The translations under genes and the position numbers were made by a program. DNA of 64,000 nucleotides. Source: Hyphodiscus hymeniophilus. Its lineage: Eukaryota > Ascomycota > Leotiomycetes > Helotiales > Hyphodiscaceae. This document shows positions 1-11,283 of this stretch, piece after piece (positions within the stretch are counted from its first letter, which is position 1; every line of letters begins with the position of its first letter). The stretch is taken from the NCBI GenBank assembly GCA_016508695.1, contig VNKQ01000010.1:310001-374000 (forward strand), given 5' to 3'. The notes beneath the pieces are model-generated. The model had not been told where the DNA came from. It made no database searches and saw nothing but the letters and a program-made list of their open reading frames with translations.

Positions 1-2356
1 CTCTTCCTCTCATGGACTCGGCAGCATTATGGATATTGCCTACCGGAGTGCAACTCCTGCGAAGAATGCCTTTATTGCTACAGGGGAAGCACTATATACA
101 GGATGCACCCGCAAAAATATTGCCAAGGGCTTCTTTTGGTCCCTTGCTATCACAAGTATGCACTACACTGGTCTCAAAGCTCTCAGTATTCCAGAAGGTC
201 ACATTGTGCTCAACTATTGGCTTGTAGTGCTATCCGGAATAATCAGTTGGTGCGTTTGTGTTGTGGGATGCATACTAATGTCTCAGATGGAGAGCCACCT
301 TAGTTTGCAGTGTCTATTCTCTGCAGTAGCGGCTACTGGAGTGGCAGCCATGCACTTCACTGGCATGCGAGCAGCAACTTTTTGGTCTAGATCGCCGCCA
401 ACCCAATCTAGAGGGTACCCACCTGTTCTTGCTGTTGCCATTGTGAGCATTGCTATCACGACATGTATTGTGGCCAATGGTCTACTTGCTCATGCTGCTA
501 CTGTTTCTCGCAACAAGTTAGCAGAGATTGTGTGGACTCGAAGGAAACTTTGGAGGACAATCGCCCAGAAGGAGAATGCGGAAGCAGCAGCAGCTGCAAG
601 GAGTGACTTCATTGCGAGTGCTTCTCATGAGATTCGGACGCCGTTACATCATCTTCAAGGTTACAGTGACTTGCTCTCTAAAACCGAATTGACGGAGGAA
701 GGACGGCTACTTCTGCTTGCAATACAGAGAGCAACCAAAACGCTATCATTGAGTAAGGCGTTTTCTCACTACTTCCCATCGATACTAACAGTCCAAATAG
801 TCACAAACAATGTACTCGACTGGTCAAAGCTAGAGCGAGATGCGGAGACAAGCTGCCGACCTGTTGCCCTAGATATAAGAACTGTAAGCCACCCCGTTTC
901 GGATGTCTCAGGTGTCCCGGGAGTATGATCTTATCGGGATGCCTGTAAATCACTACACTCCTGAAACCCTGTCTCAAATCTTGACGTTTACCACCACCAT
1001 GGGCATCACTGACTTCAAGATTCCGGATGTTAGGTCTGTGAATCAATTCTCGTGCTTCTTCCGAACAAAGACGATGAGGTGGAAGTGGAGTTGATGGTTG
1101 TGGTGAAGCCCGACGTGCCACGTTCAGTTTTCTTGGACGAAACCTATATTCATCGCATTCTTATGAACCTCCTTTCAAATGCGCTGAAATTTACGAGAGC
1201 CGGCTATATATTGCTGCTGATAGATATCGAGGGTGATAATCTGGTCGCAACAGTCAGCGATACTGGATCTGGAATTCTTCAATCATTTCTGCCCCAGCTT
1301 TTCGAACCCTTTAAACAAGCTCAGACGAGAGGCTCCCAAAGGGGAACAGGGCTGGGCCTGAGCATTGTCAAGCAGCTCTTGCATAAGATGGGTGGCGAAA
1401 TCACAGTCGAAAGCAAGCATCCCGAGGCTGGTGAGATTGAGCCATCACAGAGCGGTAGCACCTTCACCATCTCAGTACCCGTTCAGGCAGGCAACACAAA
1501 TGGCGGTGCTATCGTCCAGGCTATTCGACCAAAGATTGCAATATTTCACGCTGGCAACGAAAGGGCTGTCGAAGGCCTGCAGACTGCGTGGAACTTTTTC
1601 GGGTTCGATGCTGTGCTCGTGAAGGACTTCGATGGCCTCTCTGGTACGGACTGGACATATATATGGGCAGATCTACCATTTTTGACGAGGAACTCTGTCT
1701 GCCTACATGGTCTCATTGGCCAAGACATCCCGGTACTCGTACCTTACGACTCCCAAATCACTCTGCACCAAGTTTCCCACATAGCTTCAGCGTCACATAT
1801 CGTTCCTTTGCCGCGACCTTTGCTGTGGCACTCAATTGCTCAACGCATTACTGCAAAACAAGAGCCTCACAACTCCGAAATGCCCAAGATTGTCCGATTT
1901 GCCTCAACCGTTGAGATTGTTGACTCCCACGATACACAGCAAACTCAAAAAGCGACTCAGAAGAATCTGATAATATTGCTCGTCGAGGACAACCCCATCA
2001 ACCAAAAGCTCGGCAAGAAGATGCTGGCTACGCTTGGTTACGAGGTCCTGATCGCAGATAATGGTCAAGAAGCTATCGATCTACTCACGAAGGGCGATGT
2101 GCACGTTGACGCCATTCTCATGGATCAATCAATGCCTCAGAAGGACGGTGTCACCGCGACAAGAGAAATTCGAGAGCTGGAGTCTGTTGGCACTATAACG
2201 AGACGGATCCCAATTATCGCTTTGACAGCGGTTGTCAGTAGTGAAGCTCAGTCGCTCTTCAAAGCTGCTGGTGCTGACGGGTTTCTTCCTAAGCCACTAT
2301 CGCTGATCAAGCTTGAGCAAACTTTGGCTGCCTACCTTCCCTCGAAATGGAAGTGA
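1..2356 (+). CDS. MHYT-domain hybrid sensor histidine kinase (5' end missing)
   Basis: This is a two-component phosphorelay sensor, probably in a membrane. The gene runs in from the left edge with no stop in frame (codons start at base 2), so the N-terminus is missing. Exons are 2-752, 801-883 and 1034-2356, leaving 717 residues here. The N-terminal part has hydrophobic segments carrying two MHYT-type motifs, MHYTGL and MHFTGM; MHYT domains are thought to sense diatomic gases through a bound metal. A HisKA box follows (SHEIRTPLHHLQ, with the phospho-accepting His). Next comes an ATPase domain with N-box NLLSNALKFT, VSDTGSGI and GTGLGLSIVKQL. A C-terminal receiver has acidic residues in LLVEDNP, the phospho-acceptor Asp in ILMDQSMP and Lys in LPKPL. 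Intron 1 is 48 bp, a multiple of three without a stop, so it can be mistaken for coding sequence. Splicing restores the typical sequence ITNNVLDWSKLE. The family is secure; the signal sensed is unknown. Confidence 0.9.
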
Positions 2357-3676
2357 AGTGAAAGAGGCTTCAAATCAACATCTATTAATCCCGCTATCGT
2401 GACGAACGAGACGGTTCGCATCTGGAAGCAATGCTGAATGGCTCAAAATTCTGAATTGTTTGGGAAGGTTTCAGACGTGCCTGCCCCTCTCGACTTATCT
2501 CCGTGGCAGTAACCACCTCATCAAGGCTATCTACTATCTACTTCTCGGATACTCTATTTCATGGATACCCGATTGTTTCATTACGGCCTGCCAGGACTCG
2601 AACCGCTCAACCCTACTCAGTGATATCCAATTAGTGGTATACTGCATATACCAATCGCTCATCTGGATCTACCAACCCCAGGGTTCAATTCTGCCTTGGC
2701 AATTGAGCGCGCAATCTCCAAGGTGCAATATGAACATCTGAGGACGCTTTTCGAGCCACAGGCGTTCGGTATGACTGTTATGTGTAAATGAAGTCGGGAT
2801 TATCCGCAGAGCCTAGCTCAGCATATGAGGTAGCTGGGCCAGATACATTTAAAAGTACATGTTGTCGATAACACTACATGCTTGGAAAAAGTTGTCCAAG
2901 AACAAACATTTATAACCTATTTACCCTATCCTATTCTTAGCCTATATTATTATCATCCAAATAATACACAGATACATGTTAAACAAATACTCTGCAAGCT
3001 TTTGTTGATTGTCTCCTTTCATTGATACCGTGCCCTAGTGGGTTGGAGATTAACTGGCCTAACTTTTGGTCATGCGCACCGCCAAAACAAACGCTCCAAA
3101 CTTGATTGCAATGCGAATTGGAAACTTGAAAGTTGATCTAAAGATGCCTTAGAACTTATTATATTTCAATAACTAGTTTTGAAAGAAAAATAATTGGTGG
3201 TCGTTTAATTCTACCAGAATATACAATTGTCCGAATGGGCCAGTTTTTCTCCGATCCACTAGCCATGGTTGGGTGCGTCGTACCGCACGAGCCTCCAAGG
3301 GGTCCGCACGTGTGGTTCCATGCAAATACCTGTCAAGAGCGAGGCTTGTTACGGTAGTATATACGGCAGTACAGCCAATTGAATTTGCGGGGTTACAGTG
3401 GCGGACCCCCCCGCAACCCGAATATGCGGCTGGGGATCTGACTTTACGCCTCAATATGGCCGAGCATCTGCCCGAAGAAGCTTGACAAGTTGACAACGGC
3501 CCTTCTAGCCTCCGTTACTCCGTATAACAATTCGGGCGTCTGTGATCTGCCGGCTGACGCTGTTGAAATGCTATTTAAACGGTTGATTTATGCTTGATGT
3601 TCTCTCAGACATCTTCTTCTGCGCTCTGAAAACTGCCTTTGTCTGATCACAAAGAGTGGGAAAACTGGGAAATATC
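2357..3676. other. Intergenic region upstream of the FAD-linked oxidase
   Basis: I see no convincing gene here. Part of it (about 2860-2980) is AT-rich. A TATA-like TATTTAAA at 3572-3579 lies about 100 bp before the oxidase start and may be its core promoter. One CACGTG motif is present near 3307. Small open frames at 2460-2741 and 3273-3485 show no family features. Confidence 0.5.
3572..3579 (+). promoter_or_regulatory. TATA-like element before the FAD-linked oxidase
   Basis: The sequence TATTTAAA lies about 98 bp upstream of the chosen ATG at 3677, a reasonable distance for a fungal core promoter. The assignment is from sequence alone. Confidence 0.35.
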
Positions 3677-5282
3677 ATGGACGGATCAATTGGGCAGCTT
3701 GGGCTCCGCTCAATCACTGCAAACTCATGTGTATGTTTCTCGCATTCCATTCGATCGTACGGACACTCACGCTCTTAGTGCAGTGCGCCCAGCTTGCCAA
3801 AGTATTGGGTTCGAAGGTATCCTTCCCAGGCAACTCAGGTTATGAGACGACGCAAGCTTCATATTTCTCCCTTCAAGAAGCCGCCCTTTCCCCAGCATGC
3901 ATCGTCATCCCCAGCAGCTCACACGATGTGGCCGAGGCCGTCACGATCATCTCAGGCATCCCAAGCTGTCATTTCGCTATCAAGGGACAGTCCCATACTC
4001 CGGCAGCTGGGGCTGCTAACATTAACACCGGCGTAACGATTGATATGACGCCCCTTAAAACCGTTTCTGTCAATGATGACCATACCGTTGCGAGTGTTGG
4101 TGGGGGAGCGTCGTGGCTGGATGTGTATACTTATCTGGATACCCTCGGACTTTCGGTTGCGGGAGGGAGGAATGGACAGGTAGGAGTGGGAGGTCTGACG
4201 CTTGGTGGTGGGATCTCGTATTTTGCTCCACGAGTTGGCTGGGCCTGCGACAATGTCGTTAATTTCGAGGCAAGTCCTACTCATTCGTCGTTGATCGCTG
4301 GCTTACATTATAGATTGTCCTCGCATCTGGTAAACTTACGAACATCAACGAGACCTCGTCGCCTGACCTCTTTCGATCGTTGAAAGGTGGTGGCAACAAT
4401 TTCGGGGTCGTCACTCGCTTCGATTTCGCTGCCTTCCCTCAGGGTCAAATTCTCGCCGGCAATATTGCCCAAGACATTTCTTACCGAGAGGAAGTCTTCA
4501 AGGCCTTCGCCGACATTGCTGACGCGCCGAACTACGATCCGTATGCGTCGCTTGTGATGGGAGCGACTTTCAATGCCACGAGCAAAGTGTGGGGTGTTGC
4601 TACTACAGCAATCTACACAAAGCCCGTGACGAACCCTCCAGTATACGCTGAGCTCCTCTCCATCCCGACGACTACGAGTACGCTCCACCTCACAAATCTA
4701 AGTACGCTATCTGATGAGGCTAACCCCCCTCCCTTCAATTGGCTATTCTATACAGGGACTTACGGTGTCTCTGCCAAGCTCTTGGATGAGATGTTTGATA
4801 GCCTCAACGAAACCCTCTACGATTTCAATATCGAAGGTGGCATTTTCTGGAGCATTGCGTTCGAGCCTCTACCTACAGCAATAACGAAATGGGGTGCTTT
4901 GAAAGGAGGCAACTCTCTCGGCACCTCGCCGAAGGACGGGAATGCTTTTGGTGAGTAGGAATCCCATCTGAGGTCGCACCTCTCCCTAATCTCCTGCTCA
5001 ATAGTGGTACTCGTCGCCGCTCTATGGTCGAACGCGACTCTGAATGACCTCGTCGAGAAGAAGGCTGCACAGGTGACGGACAACCTCGCCGCCGTCGCCA
5101 GATCGATGGGTCTGCTACACGAGTTCCAGTACCTGAACTATGCGGATCCGAGCCAGGATCCGATCCGAAGCTATGGTCCCGAGAACGTACGTGAACTTCG
5201 GAAGACGAGTAGGAAATTCGATCCTAGGGGTGTCTTTCAGAGACAGGTGCCTGGGGGCTTTAAGCTGGGTCTTCAGTATTGA
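3677..5282 (+). CDS. FAD-linked oxidase of the berberine-bridge/PCMH family
   Basis: This is an FAD-dependent oxidase; relatives oxidise alcohols, sugars or secondary-metabolite intermediates. Exons are 3677-3730, 3784-4269, 4314-4950 and 5005-5282, giving 484 residues, a normal length. Phases fit at every junction. The FAD_binding_4 (PCMH) domain holds GQSHTPAAGAANI; its His is the usual 8-alpha FAD attachment residue. NGQVGVGGLTLGGG follows, where the Cys of bicovalent members is absent, so mono-covalent FAD is expected. The C-terminus is a BBE domain (YLNYADPSQDPI, then FDPRGVFQRQVPGGFK). Intron 2 starts with GCAAGT and ends in TAG, a GC-AG intron. The start at 3677 is preferred because the spliced product reads SCCAQLAKVLGSKVSFPG, as in relatives; this version has no signal peptide. 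A start at 3727 without the first intron would give a hydrophobic N-terminus. The convergent neighbour is a regulator-like gene, but no other biosynthetic gene is close. Substrate unknown. Confidence 0.88.
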
Positions 5283-6357
5283 GTAGACTATACACAAGCA
5301 TGTGCCGCCTGACCTCCTTTTCGTTCACATGCGGACCAAAATTGCAAATATTGTTGTACACTTGAAATTTCCCCTGCCACTATATAACATGATATTTTTC
5401 TCCGAGTTCGTCCACAACAAAATGACCAAGACCGTGCTCCCTGCACTTGCAAAGTCGTCGTCTAAACCGCTTCGATCCTTTATCCTTCACTAACACTCGA
5501 TTCTGGAAAGCCTGACGCTGTCGATATACAGCTAGAAAGACAGTCTACATAGGTGGGAGATTGACTCAACAGCAGCAGAGGGAGAGTACTTGCTAGACTC
5601 GAATGAGAAGGATGAAGAGACCGAATAGACCGAAGAGGAAGCGGAATCTGAGAGCGGCTATGGGGGACGCCATACGAACTGCATGGCTGCATTCTAAGGA
5701 AAGCAACATGGCTATTCATGATTCCGGATGACGAGGACTTTTGAAAACCAGTCAAGATATAAATCACAAGATCAGTAAGTTGCTTGAAGATTCGGCGATT
5801 TAGTCGTTCTGGTCGATTCGATTATTATGAAGTCGACGAAGATGTTTTGATGATTAAAGAACTAGATAGAATAGATAATATTACTTAATTTGGACAGTCC
5901 CCTATGAGTAGTTGGTTGTCCTCTTCACTCTCGCGTCCGACGCCGACCTCCTGTGTATTTTATTGGCTACCAAAAGCAACGTCGCCTGACCTCTCCCATG
6001 TAAAGGCGTGTTAATACAATGTTTTCTCAGATAAGCACCCTGTCACCAACTCTGTGCCAGTGTCTGTCAACTGCTCTAAAGTCTCCCTCTTCCACCGATG
6101 TGTTTCCAGGCCGTCGCATCTTAGGACCCGTCATTGAAGTGAATGTCCCAGATTGTGAACACCTATCGTCTCTCGGCATGCCGCTGCCTGCCGCTTCACT
6201 CATAGTCTACCCATTGTAACGAGTGTATCGTACTATCCTGAAACTGAAAAGTTTTGGACGACGTATTGTAATGTTCGGCAGGGAATGTAGCATTGGTCCT
6301 ACACTTGTCGTAGGAGATATAACCTGGTATTCGATCTTTGAAATGCTCATTGTCGAG
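5283..6357. other. Convergent intergenic region
   Basis: This stretch lies between the 3' ends of the FAD-linked oxidase and the regulator gene. Only short overlapping open frames without motifs are present (for example 5480-5767 on the minus strand). I see no RNA gene or repeat. Confidence 0.5.
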
Positions 6358-8114
6358 TCAGGTAAAGTGTAATGGATCGAGGGGCATTGTTAATCCAGAA
6401 AGGTCATCTTCCGTGGCTTGGACCTTGACAGCGTTAAAGCCCAATACGCTCTCAACTTCGTTCCACAACGACTTGCAAGCATCGTTACGCAACTTGTCGA
6501 TCCAGAGAACACTTTTGCAGCACGTCTCAGCCTCGTCCCAGGACCTGACTTGTGTCCAAGGGACGACCATCGTAAGGCGGTTCGCGAACCACGTCGTCTC
6601 GAGCTCGTCCGAAGCCAGTGTACCACCAATGAAGAGTACCCAGAGCAATTTTTCCGCGTATGGGAAATCCGAATCAGGCAAACTCGGCAGTGATGCGTAC
6701 AAGGCTTCGGCCTTCAAAATGGCGGCCATGAGGTCTTGCTTTGATGTACGGAGGTTGGGGAAGGTCGGTCTGAAGTTTCGGAATGCGAGATACATGTAGA
6801 TCGACGCGGCAATGCAACAAGCATGGAGGAATATTTCGCCAAAGCCAAGGCCAGGTGTGGTAGAGAAGCTGTACCGAAGAGTAAGGACCCGCTCTTCGAG
6901 GGAGGTTCTTTGAGCGTCGAAATCCATGATCTCTCGGACGGTCGAGGTGCTGCTGCTGTCGAGGGCTTTCTTAAGGTCGGTGAGCTGACGAAGCTCCTCG
7001 ATGAGTCCGAAGACCTCGTTTGTTTGGAAAGGATGGAGCTTTGTAGTCGTGGCGCTTGTGGTCTCGTTAGGACTTCGGATCACAAACTGGGGTTTGAACC
7101 GTGTCAAACTTGAAGACGTCGCATCGGCCCTAGATCGATCGTAAATACGTGGTTCTTGGTGAAGGAAATGGTTTACTCACCATGACAATAAAGCCCGGAT
7201 GAAGCTATCGTCTCCAAGACTTTCTCTCCCACCTTTCATTCTGACCATCTCTTGCAAAGCGCCCATATGGATTTGCGATTCATTGAGATCACCTGTTATA
7301 TTCTATGCATCAGGTTGTTAACAGCGTTCAAAGCAGAAACAATATGGGCGCCTACCGAATTGCATGCCACCATCGCAACAGCCCCGATCAATTCGTTATC
7401 AACAATAAAAGGTTTCACGGCCAGCCTCTCATTGATCAGTCGAATCGCCTCTTTCGTGAGCATGGCAGCCAACTTGCTCGGTTCTCTATTGTTGACAATG
7501 TCTATGTGGACTGCTGCATGAGAAAGGGCTGCTTGTAAGACCATAGGGTCCCTCATCAAATTCCTGCTAAAAAAGAGTCGAATCATTCTCTGATTATGAC
7601 CATCAAAGGGAAGCATGATGGGAACAATCTCGAAGATAACTAGCTACTATCAGCAAATATAATGTAAAGATAGATGGTAAGTAGATATTGGAATAATGAA
7701 GGAACACACACAGTAATCAAAGACATAGGCCGTATCAGGGGAATCTCCACTCGAGAATTCGGTGAAGTAGCCCATTTCCCTTGGGAGTTGAGTGATAAAC
7801 GAGGGAATGCCCTCAATGATTGGATTTTGCTGCCAGGTGCTCGACGGAGAATTCATGGTTGATTTGGAAAGAATCATTGATCCCGAGGGACTGGACTCTC
7901 GTGATATGTCAGGAAGAGTCGATGGCGAAGTTGTAGCCTTTATTTCGGCTTCTGCAGCACATTCCGCAGCGAATGCCTTCACTCTTTCAATCCTTTCCTG
8001 CCGTCTATATGCCAGCATTGCTGCTTTGCGTATAGTCTTGCGGTCGTTGGCATTCTTTGGCTGGCCGGCCCGGCCAACAGAAACGAACTGAAAAGTGCCC
8101 GGTGTTTCGCCCAT
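6358..8114 (-). CDS. Fungal transcription-factor-like protein (PF11951 type) without a zinc cluster
   Basis: The product is 526 residues, from exons 8114-7712, 7639-7356, 7302-7181 and 7129-6358; all phases agree. The N-terminus (FQFVSVGRAGQP, then RKTIRKAAMLAYRRQERIER) is the basic, Arg-rich opening seen in many fungal regulators of this group. There is no CX2CX6C Zn2Cys6 cluster, so direct DNA binding is uncertain. The middle matches the Fungal_trans_2 fold: HPF-like LPFDGHN, DPMVLQAALSHAAVHID, then MGALQEMVRMKGGRESLG and an SWADATSS junction where the family usually has SWADL. The C-terminal part is helical and hydrophobic. An in-frame Met at 8165 exists, but 8114 fits the usual family start. 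A role as a pathway regulator near the oxidase is only inferred from position. Confidence 0.8.
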
Positions 8115-9532
8115 GGTGCATTCGTTTCTACGTGTTCTGGCAATGGAAATGCTTCCCAACAACACAACAGAATGATTTGAGAATCGTAGGGCCCTTTATG
8201 ATGCGCATCCGAACTCTTCCATGCGGGTCGGTAGCCGGCTTACAGTCGACGTACGAGTAGCCTAATAGCATAGCCACCACCGAGGGTCAAAATTGTGCTG
8301 TCACCCTCTACCACCGTTTCCAGCCTCGATTGTACGAATCCGGTTCTCCTAGCCCTGGCCATATTTTATGTAGCAAATGACTAAGCATTTTTGAGAAGCC
8401 CAAAATCCCAATCGTGGGAAAGTGTATACGGTCGTTTACGGATTGTGGCTATGCTGAAGTCAGATTCATGACGGCGGCTCGGCCACGACCACCAGCGACG
8501 CGGTATATCTAATATGTACCGAAGCGCGAAACGCTAAGCCGGATGCGGGTTTTGCTCTTCTGGGCACACTCTATTCAATCCTCTCTGGTCGTTCCCGATG
8601 GTATGGACGCGCGACAACTTGCCCTCCAGCTGTCAGCAGTACCCAAATCGTCTGAAGCTGTGTATTTGCAGAGCTCTCCACCAACCAAGTGAAAGGCGGC
8701 GTATCGTGCAGGAGAAGTCGAACCGATAGTTTACGCCCCTTGCATTACCTTATCTCATCTCACATAACGTACCTGGTTGTACTGATGTGTATGTAATACT
8801 GTACATGTACAGTACATGATACATCAGGCCATGTTTTCGCCGAGGCCGACATGCGTATGCATATCCTTACCGCCATGCTTCTCTCCTTCACATTTTCTGA
8901 ACAGTACTTTACCCTCTCTTGTACCGTGCCTTTTCAAACTGCCGGATTGCGCACTTGAACTGCCGGGATGGACGGTGAATATCAGCTGAATAGACCAAGT
9001 CTTCCAATCAAAGTGGTATTTTGGGGTTCGCACGCTGGTTACTGGTGAGAAAAATCATCATCGTTCCTTCGACATCACATGGACCATGATATCAACATGC
9101 ACCTCTCTTCTGCTGAGATTCTGGAACTGTTTATGCTTGGTTGACGAGTGCTGTGTGCTGATTGGGCGTATGAGTCTGTAGTTGGTGTATTTGAAGGAGA
9201 TATCTTTGGTGAGTGGTTGTTCTCATTTCTTCTCCCTTTATCGGAGGCTGTAGCAGCTTTTTTCTTGAAAAGAAAATTATTCGCAATTCCGTTGCACAGA
9301 TAGAGTCACAAATCAACGAGGATAACTCTTTAGGATCTGGTCCCTCTTTCAATCTTCTCCGTCCCTTTAAGCTCCTAGAATCAAGCCACCTCATATTGCA
9401 TTATAGGCGTATACCCACACTGCAGATTAATGTGTATCAGAAATGGAGAGGTCCTCGCACCTTTAGTAAGACGGGGAACAGCTTACAGAACCTTCCAGTT
9501 GCATTTGCAGCATAGCCAGTCTCAACACCAAG
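8115..9532. other. Intergenic region with an 18 bp perfect palindrome
   Basis: No gene can be supported. The region includes the presumed promoter of the regulator gene ending at 8114. A perfect palindrome lies at 8797-8814. Short open frames (8824-9033, 9131-9394 minus; 9213-9515 plus) have no recognisable features. Confidence 0.5.
8783..8826. repeat. Nested palindrome
   Basis: TACTGTACATGTACAGTA (8797-8814) is a perfect 18 bp palindrome. It is flanked by an outer inverted pair, TGATGT (8783-8788) and ACATCA (8821-8826), so the whole 44 bp could form a stem or bind a dimeric protein. Function unknown. Confidence 0.6.
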
Positions 9533-9862
9533 CTAACCCCCCAAATGCAGAGCACTGTATCTGGAGTTCCCAGTCTCCATGACATAGTTTGTCCGGCCCA
9601 CAATATCGACTGCCCATCCTCTCTGCTTCACGAAGATATATGCAGGCGGCCTCTCGTTCGTTTTGAGCGGGTATTCGAGGTCCAGCTTACACGGGCCAGT
9701 GCCGTTCTCGAAACGCATCGCAACCTACAGCCAACGGAACAGCTGCAGATGGTGTCGCAGAACACAGCATCTACTTCATACTACTTACTGTAGAAAACCC
9801 GAGGAGCCGCTGAGCTGCGGGCTCAACCTTCGGATCATTCAAGCACCCACTAAGCTATATGC
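9533..9862 (-). CDS. Possible exons of an unrecognised, probably Cys-containing small protein (partial)
   Basis: On the minus strand an open stretch ending at 9533 (TAG) begins right after a good acceptor (CTGTAG, exon from about 9724). It is preceded by a clean GTAAGT donor at the end of another open stretch (about 9852-9794), with matching phase. The joined reading gives SGCLNDPKVEPAAQRLLGF, then VAMRFENGTGPCKLDLEYPL and a final HLGG. Composition looks coding, but no ATG-bearing first exon could be placed; upstream frames are interrupted. It may be the 3' end of a real gene or a decayed remnant. I do not recognise a family. Confidence 0.3.
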
Positions 9863-11055
9863 TCACAAGGGATTCTGGCCCTCGCTGACGGCAATTCTGG
9901 CCTCATGTCCGCCGTTTTGGGGGCTCGCAGGACTAGATCTTCGACGACATTTCGCCGTCAAATTGAGTCCTCGAAGTCCAGAGATGACCAAAAGTCCATT
10001 CAGTTTCGCAGCCAAAGACACAGCGCCATGGCTGATTAATAATGAGTAACGTTTGCCAGGGGGTTTTGAAGCAGTAAGCAATATTTGGATGTTAGTCCAG
10101 TAGAAAACGAGCTCCTCGTAAGGCCGTAGACATGGAATCTGAGACACAGCGTTTTCATATAATTACTTAGGTACGGATGACCAGACTCTCGGTAGGCCAG
10201 TCCCGAGTCGGAAGAAAAGTAACGTCGTTTCAGTCGCCGCTCAGCATCTTCTCTTGCAGACTTCTAGCACAGTATGAAGAGCTTCGAAATCCTATGGGTT
10301 GATGAGTTTGCGAGACGAACTGGGGGTTTTTAGGAGGTTTCGTTGCACGTCACATCATTAATCAACCGTCGATTCGACTCGATCTCTGTGTATTATGATG
10401 TGTATCTTCTTTCGCGAAGTCAATGACGACGCCTACGAAATTCTATCCGAATATGCATGCTTTGCCGACCTCCAAATGAGCCTTCTCAATACTCCCCCCA
10501 TTCTGTCTGGTTTTCCATGGTTCTTTCTCACATGAGAGCTCACACGTGACTAGTTCTCTTCCATGAGGGGGTCCGGAATGGGATTATATATTTACCGAAC
10601 CATAATTTGAAAAGGAATGCGGGACGCGTAGTCTGAAGAACAGAACGTCACCTCTCGACCCGGGAGCAGATGGCTTGTATTGTTAGGAATCGAAATGTTG
10701 CTGCTGATAGAGCACGATCTGGGAGAGTTCCAGTGAGGAGGGAAAGGTTTTGGGGGTTAAGTGTGCATTCTGAAGCAAGTGCGCTCATTTGCAGCAAGAC
10801 TGCCTTGCGTGCGTGATGTTTGCTTCTTTAATCGTGTCGCTACTGAGGGCATTCTCCACAGCATAGCACTTGAGCCTTCACAGTGAACAAGCAAGATTCT
10901 TCATTTATCATCTGTCAAGCGTTTCCAAAGCAGCACAAATCTATCCCAGTCTTGCTCCCTCATATGATTGATTTAGCAGGACCCAGAGTCCACCCCCTGC
11001 GCTGTGAGCGTTCACACTCTCCATAGCCTTGTCCATGCACTTCGTCTCTCTCCAA
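9863..11055. other. Gene-poor sequence
   Basis: No supported feature. An open frame on the minus strand (9863-10147) could supply upstream exons for the fragment ending at 9533, but no consistent splice model was found. Confidence 0.45.
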
Positions 11056-11283
11056 TCAACGCCTCTTAGCACCCTTCTTGACTTTTACAGTCTTCTGCTT
11101 AGTCGCAACAGAAGTGTTCTCCTCAGGTAGATCGCAATCCTCACAAGACTCCCCCATACGGATCGTTTGCCAGATGTTCTTGGTTTTGCACGGTGTTTGG
11201 ACGAGTGAACCTCCAGAGCAGTATTTCCCGAGTGCATAGCTCGTGTGCTTGCAAGTGTATTGATGGGCGTACCAGTGACACAT
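11056..11283 (-). CDS. Small Cys-rich protein, 75 residues, unknown function
   Basis: This is a single-exon frame starting with an ATG. The protein opens MCHWYAHQYTCKHTSYALG and has seven further Cys/His-type positions in patterns CKH, YCSGG, TPCKTK and CEDC. It ends in a basic tail, KVKKGAKRR. The spacing of Cys and His resembles small zinc-binding proteins, and similar short hypothetical proteins starting MCH with a CxH pair, WQTIRM and CxxC are, to my memory, widespread in Pezizomycotina. There is no signal peptide or membrane segment. It stands alone in a gene-poor stretch. Function unknown; I am fairly sure it is a real gene because the residue pattern is too structured for a chance frame. 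Confidence 0.6.
   Translation of the reverse strand: MCHWYAHQYTCKHTSYALGKYCSGGSLVQTPCKTKNIWQTIRMGESCEDCDLPEENTSVATKQKTVKVKKGAKRR

Noticed and set aside
2580..2720. B-box-like GGTTCGAGTCC on the minus strand near 2590, suggesting a tRNA
   Set aside because: The bases on either side of the T-loop do not pair and no acceptor stem or convincing A-box could be placed.
2810..2850. A-box-like TAGCTCAG...GGTAG on the plus strand
   Set aside because: No B-box follows at tRNA distance and no stem pairs.
3727..3783. Alternative hydrophobic N-terminus of the FAD-linked oxidase starting at 3727
   Set aside because: The stretch is explained better as a GTATGT...GCAG intron that yields the family-typical double Cys.
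8115..8165. 17-codon extension of the regulator-like protein to a Met at 8165
   Set aside because: The family normally starts close to the FQFV motif; the extension adds nothing conserved. It is not excluded.
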